Below, one piece after another: positions 14,074 through 14,881 of a stretch of DNA of 14,881 nt. The stretch comes from Bacillota bacterium (lineage in GTDB: Bacteria; Bacillota; Sulfobacillia; Sulfobacillales; Sulfobacillaceae). The notes beneath the pieces were generated by a model. That model was not told where the DNA came from and did not search any database. It saw only the letters and a list, made by a program, of their open reading frames with translations. Position 1 is the first letter of the stretch; each line of letters opens with the position of its first letter. Position numbers and translations under genes: made by a program. The DNA lies in assembly GCA_021820675.1 (NCBI GenBank), contig JAKADI010000004.1, forward strand, positions 1 through 14,881. The letters are read 5' to 3'.

Positions 14074-14688
14074 TTATAGGGGATGAAGAAGTTGAGTGCA
14101 TGCCTTTTTCTTATCTGACGAATGGACCACAGCCGAAATCACGGCAATGCCTTGAACGCCACTACGCCATACGCCAGCCACATTCGCAGGATTTATACCA
14201 CCTATAGCAACAACCGGTGCTATAGCACCAGCTGTCCTTACCCACTCCGCAACCCGCACGGTTCCCAAAGCTTCTCCCGCGTCATTTTTACTTGATGTTG
14301 CGTAAACCGGGCCTAATCCAAAATAATCTGGAGGGCAATTTTCGGCCTCCAAAATATTCTCTAAAGACCCAACCGATAGACCAATGACCATGGTAGGAGC
14401 CATTTCCCGTGCCAAAATCACCGGCATATCATCTTGTCCCATGTGGACACCATCCGCCTCCAGTGCCATAGCCACGTCCAAACGGTCATTGACGATAAAA
14501 GTCAGCTGATACTGGCGGCACAGGTCTTTTAGTACTTTTCCATAAGCCAACAATTCTCTTGTTGTAGCGGATTTGGACCGCAATTGAATGACGCTTGCCC
14601 CACCTAGGGCCATTTGATGGATGTCGTGAGGCAGGGATTCTAAGGGAAGGGTCATCGTGTCTATCAATACATGTAACTGGCGATTCAT
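14074..14688 (-). CDS. thiE: Thiamine-phosphate synthase ThiE
   Basis: ThiE joins 4-amino-2-methyl-5-hydroxymethylpyrimidine diphosphate and thiazole phosphate to form thiamine phosphate. The 204-residue product is a TIM barrel with the expected substrate and metal sites: IQLRSK (34-39), NDRLD (67-71), HMGQDD (82-87), GLSVGS (103-108), DYFGLGPVYATSSK (121-134) for pyrophosphate binding, and AIGGI (161-165). The second Thr of the usual TxTK is Ser here, a mild change. The start at 14688 was chosen because a G-run lies 6 bases before it and because it overlaps the thiD stop (ATGA). A start at 14712 has no ribosome binding site and would run further into thiD. The two genes are translationally coupled. 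Confidence 0.94.
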   Translation of the reverse strand: MNRQLHVLIDTMTLPLESLPHDIHQMALGGASVIQLRSKSATTRELLAYGKVLKDLCRQYQLTFIVNDRLDVAMALEADGVHMGQDDMPVILAREMAPTMVIGLSVGSLENILEAENCPPDYFGLGPVYATSSKNDAGEALGTVRVAEWVRTAGAIAPVVAIGGINPANVAGVWRSGVQGIAVISAVVHSSDKKKACTQLLHPL

Positions 14689-14881
14689 GGTGTCCCCCCC
14701 GGAAAATGCCATAAAGGCCCATTTCCATGACCCAATGACGGTGCTTCTATAATGGCCTGAGTCACGTAATTTTTAGCTCGGATGACGGACGTTAAGACAT
14801 CTCGCCCCTGCGCCAGACCGGCGGCAACTGCACTTGACAATGTACAACCCGTTCCATGAGTATGAACGCTGTGGATTCGTA
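14685..14881 (-). CDS. thiD: Hydroxymethylpyrimidine / phosphomethylpyrimidine kinase ThiD, C-terminal part (truncated by window edge)
   Basis: The last 64 codons of a minus-strand gene run from the window edge to a TGA at 14685-14687. They contain HTHGTGCTLSSAVAAGLAQG, the anion-hole and catalytic signature of ribokinase-fold kinases (the GTGCT segment) near the C-terminus. A further helix reading VIRAKNYVTQAI follows, which is typical of ThiD. ThiD phosphorylates the pyrimidine precursor twice to supply ThiE, whose ATG overlaps this stop by four bases. The tail after the last helix is short (GPLWHF). ThiM, the thiazole kinase, has a similar fold, but the HGTGCT context and helix pattern fit ThiD better. 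Confidence 0.85.
   Translation of the reverse strand, partial: RIHSVHTHGTGCTLSSAVAAGLAQGRDVLTSVIRAKNYVTQAIIEAPSLGHGNGPLWHFPGGTP

Noticed and set aside
14037..14080. Bidirectional terminator between the yigZ-family gene and thiE
   Set aside because: CCTAATA and TATTATAGG can pair only with a bulge and the stem is AT-rich and weak, so I could not support it as a terminator.
14689..14881. TPP riboswitch near the thiamine genes
   Set aside because: The sequence up to the window edge is coding for ThiD, so any leader lies outside the window. No TPP-aptamer consensus is visible inside.

Overview
The window looks like chromosomal DNA of a Gram-positive (Bacillota-type) bacterium. The evidence is strong GGAGG-like ribosome binding sites, frequent GTG starts, roughly balanced base composition by eye, a FadF/EtfD-type quinone-linked iron-sulfur oxidoreductase, and a glycolipid glycosyltransferase next to an MFS carrier as in lipoteichoic-acid anchor synthesis. 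Together with the CO-dehydrogenase-type CoxG, a Sulfobacillus-like acidophile is my best guess, but this is inference and no rRNA is present to test it. I see no tRNA or rRNA, CRISPR array, intact insertion sequence or phage gene.

Layout, left to right. (1) Positions 1-1511, plus strand: the 3' end of an MFS transporter, then an ornithine cyclodeaminase/mu-crystallin-family protein with an ideal ribosome binding site. A hairpin-rich gap follows (1512-1801). (2) Positions 1802-6408, minus strand, transcribed right to left: a NarX/DegS-like histidine kinase, a NarL-type response regulator, TatC, a 76-residue FeoA-domain protein and a 664-residue FadF/EtfD-like membrane iron-sulfur oxidoreductase. 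The first four are overlapping or tightly packed. An AT-rich 80-base gap with a perfect 10-bp palindrome precedes the last. (3) Positions 6520-8494, minus strand: CoxG, a MocA-like nucleotidyltransferase and an alpha/beta hydrolase, which look like accessory functions of a molybdenum hydroxylase whose catalytic subunits are not in the window. (4) Positions 8696-8983, plus strand: a 95-residue orphan protein divergent from coxG, with an inverted and a tandem repeat between them. (5) Positions 8980-12658, minus strand: an MGDG-synthase/YpfP-type glycosyltransferase, an LtaA-like MFS protein and a NodB polysaccharide deacetylase with a long C-terminal extension, probably one envelope operon. (6) Positions 12659-13412: about 750 bases with no convincing gene but with a very strong hairpin. 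(7) Positions 13413-14036, plus strand: a YigZ/IMPACT-family protein. (8) Positions 14074-14881, minus strand: thiE preceded by the C-terminal end of thiD, translationally coupled thiamine genes.

The most coherent biological stories are the glycosyltransferase/flippase/deacetylase envelope operon and the two-component/TatC/FeoA-like/FadF cluster, which groups a sensor, folded-protein export and quinone-linked electron transfer. Several translation starts were moved from the longest possible reading frame to internal codons with better ribosome binding sites: positions 402, 4856, 5528, 8696, 10230, 11436, 12658 and 14688.
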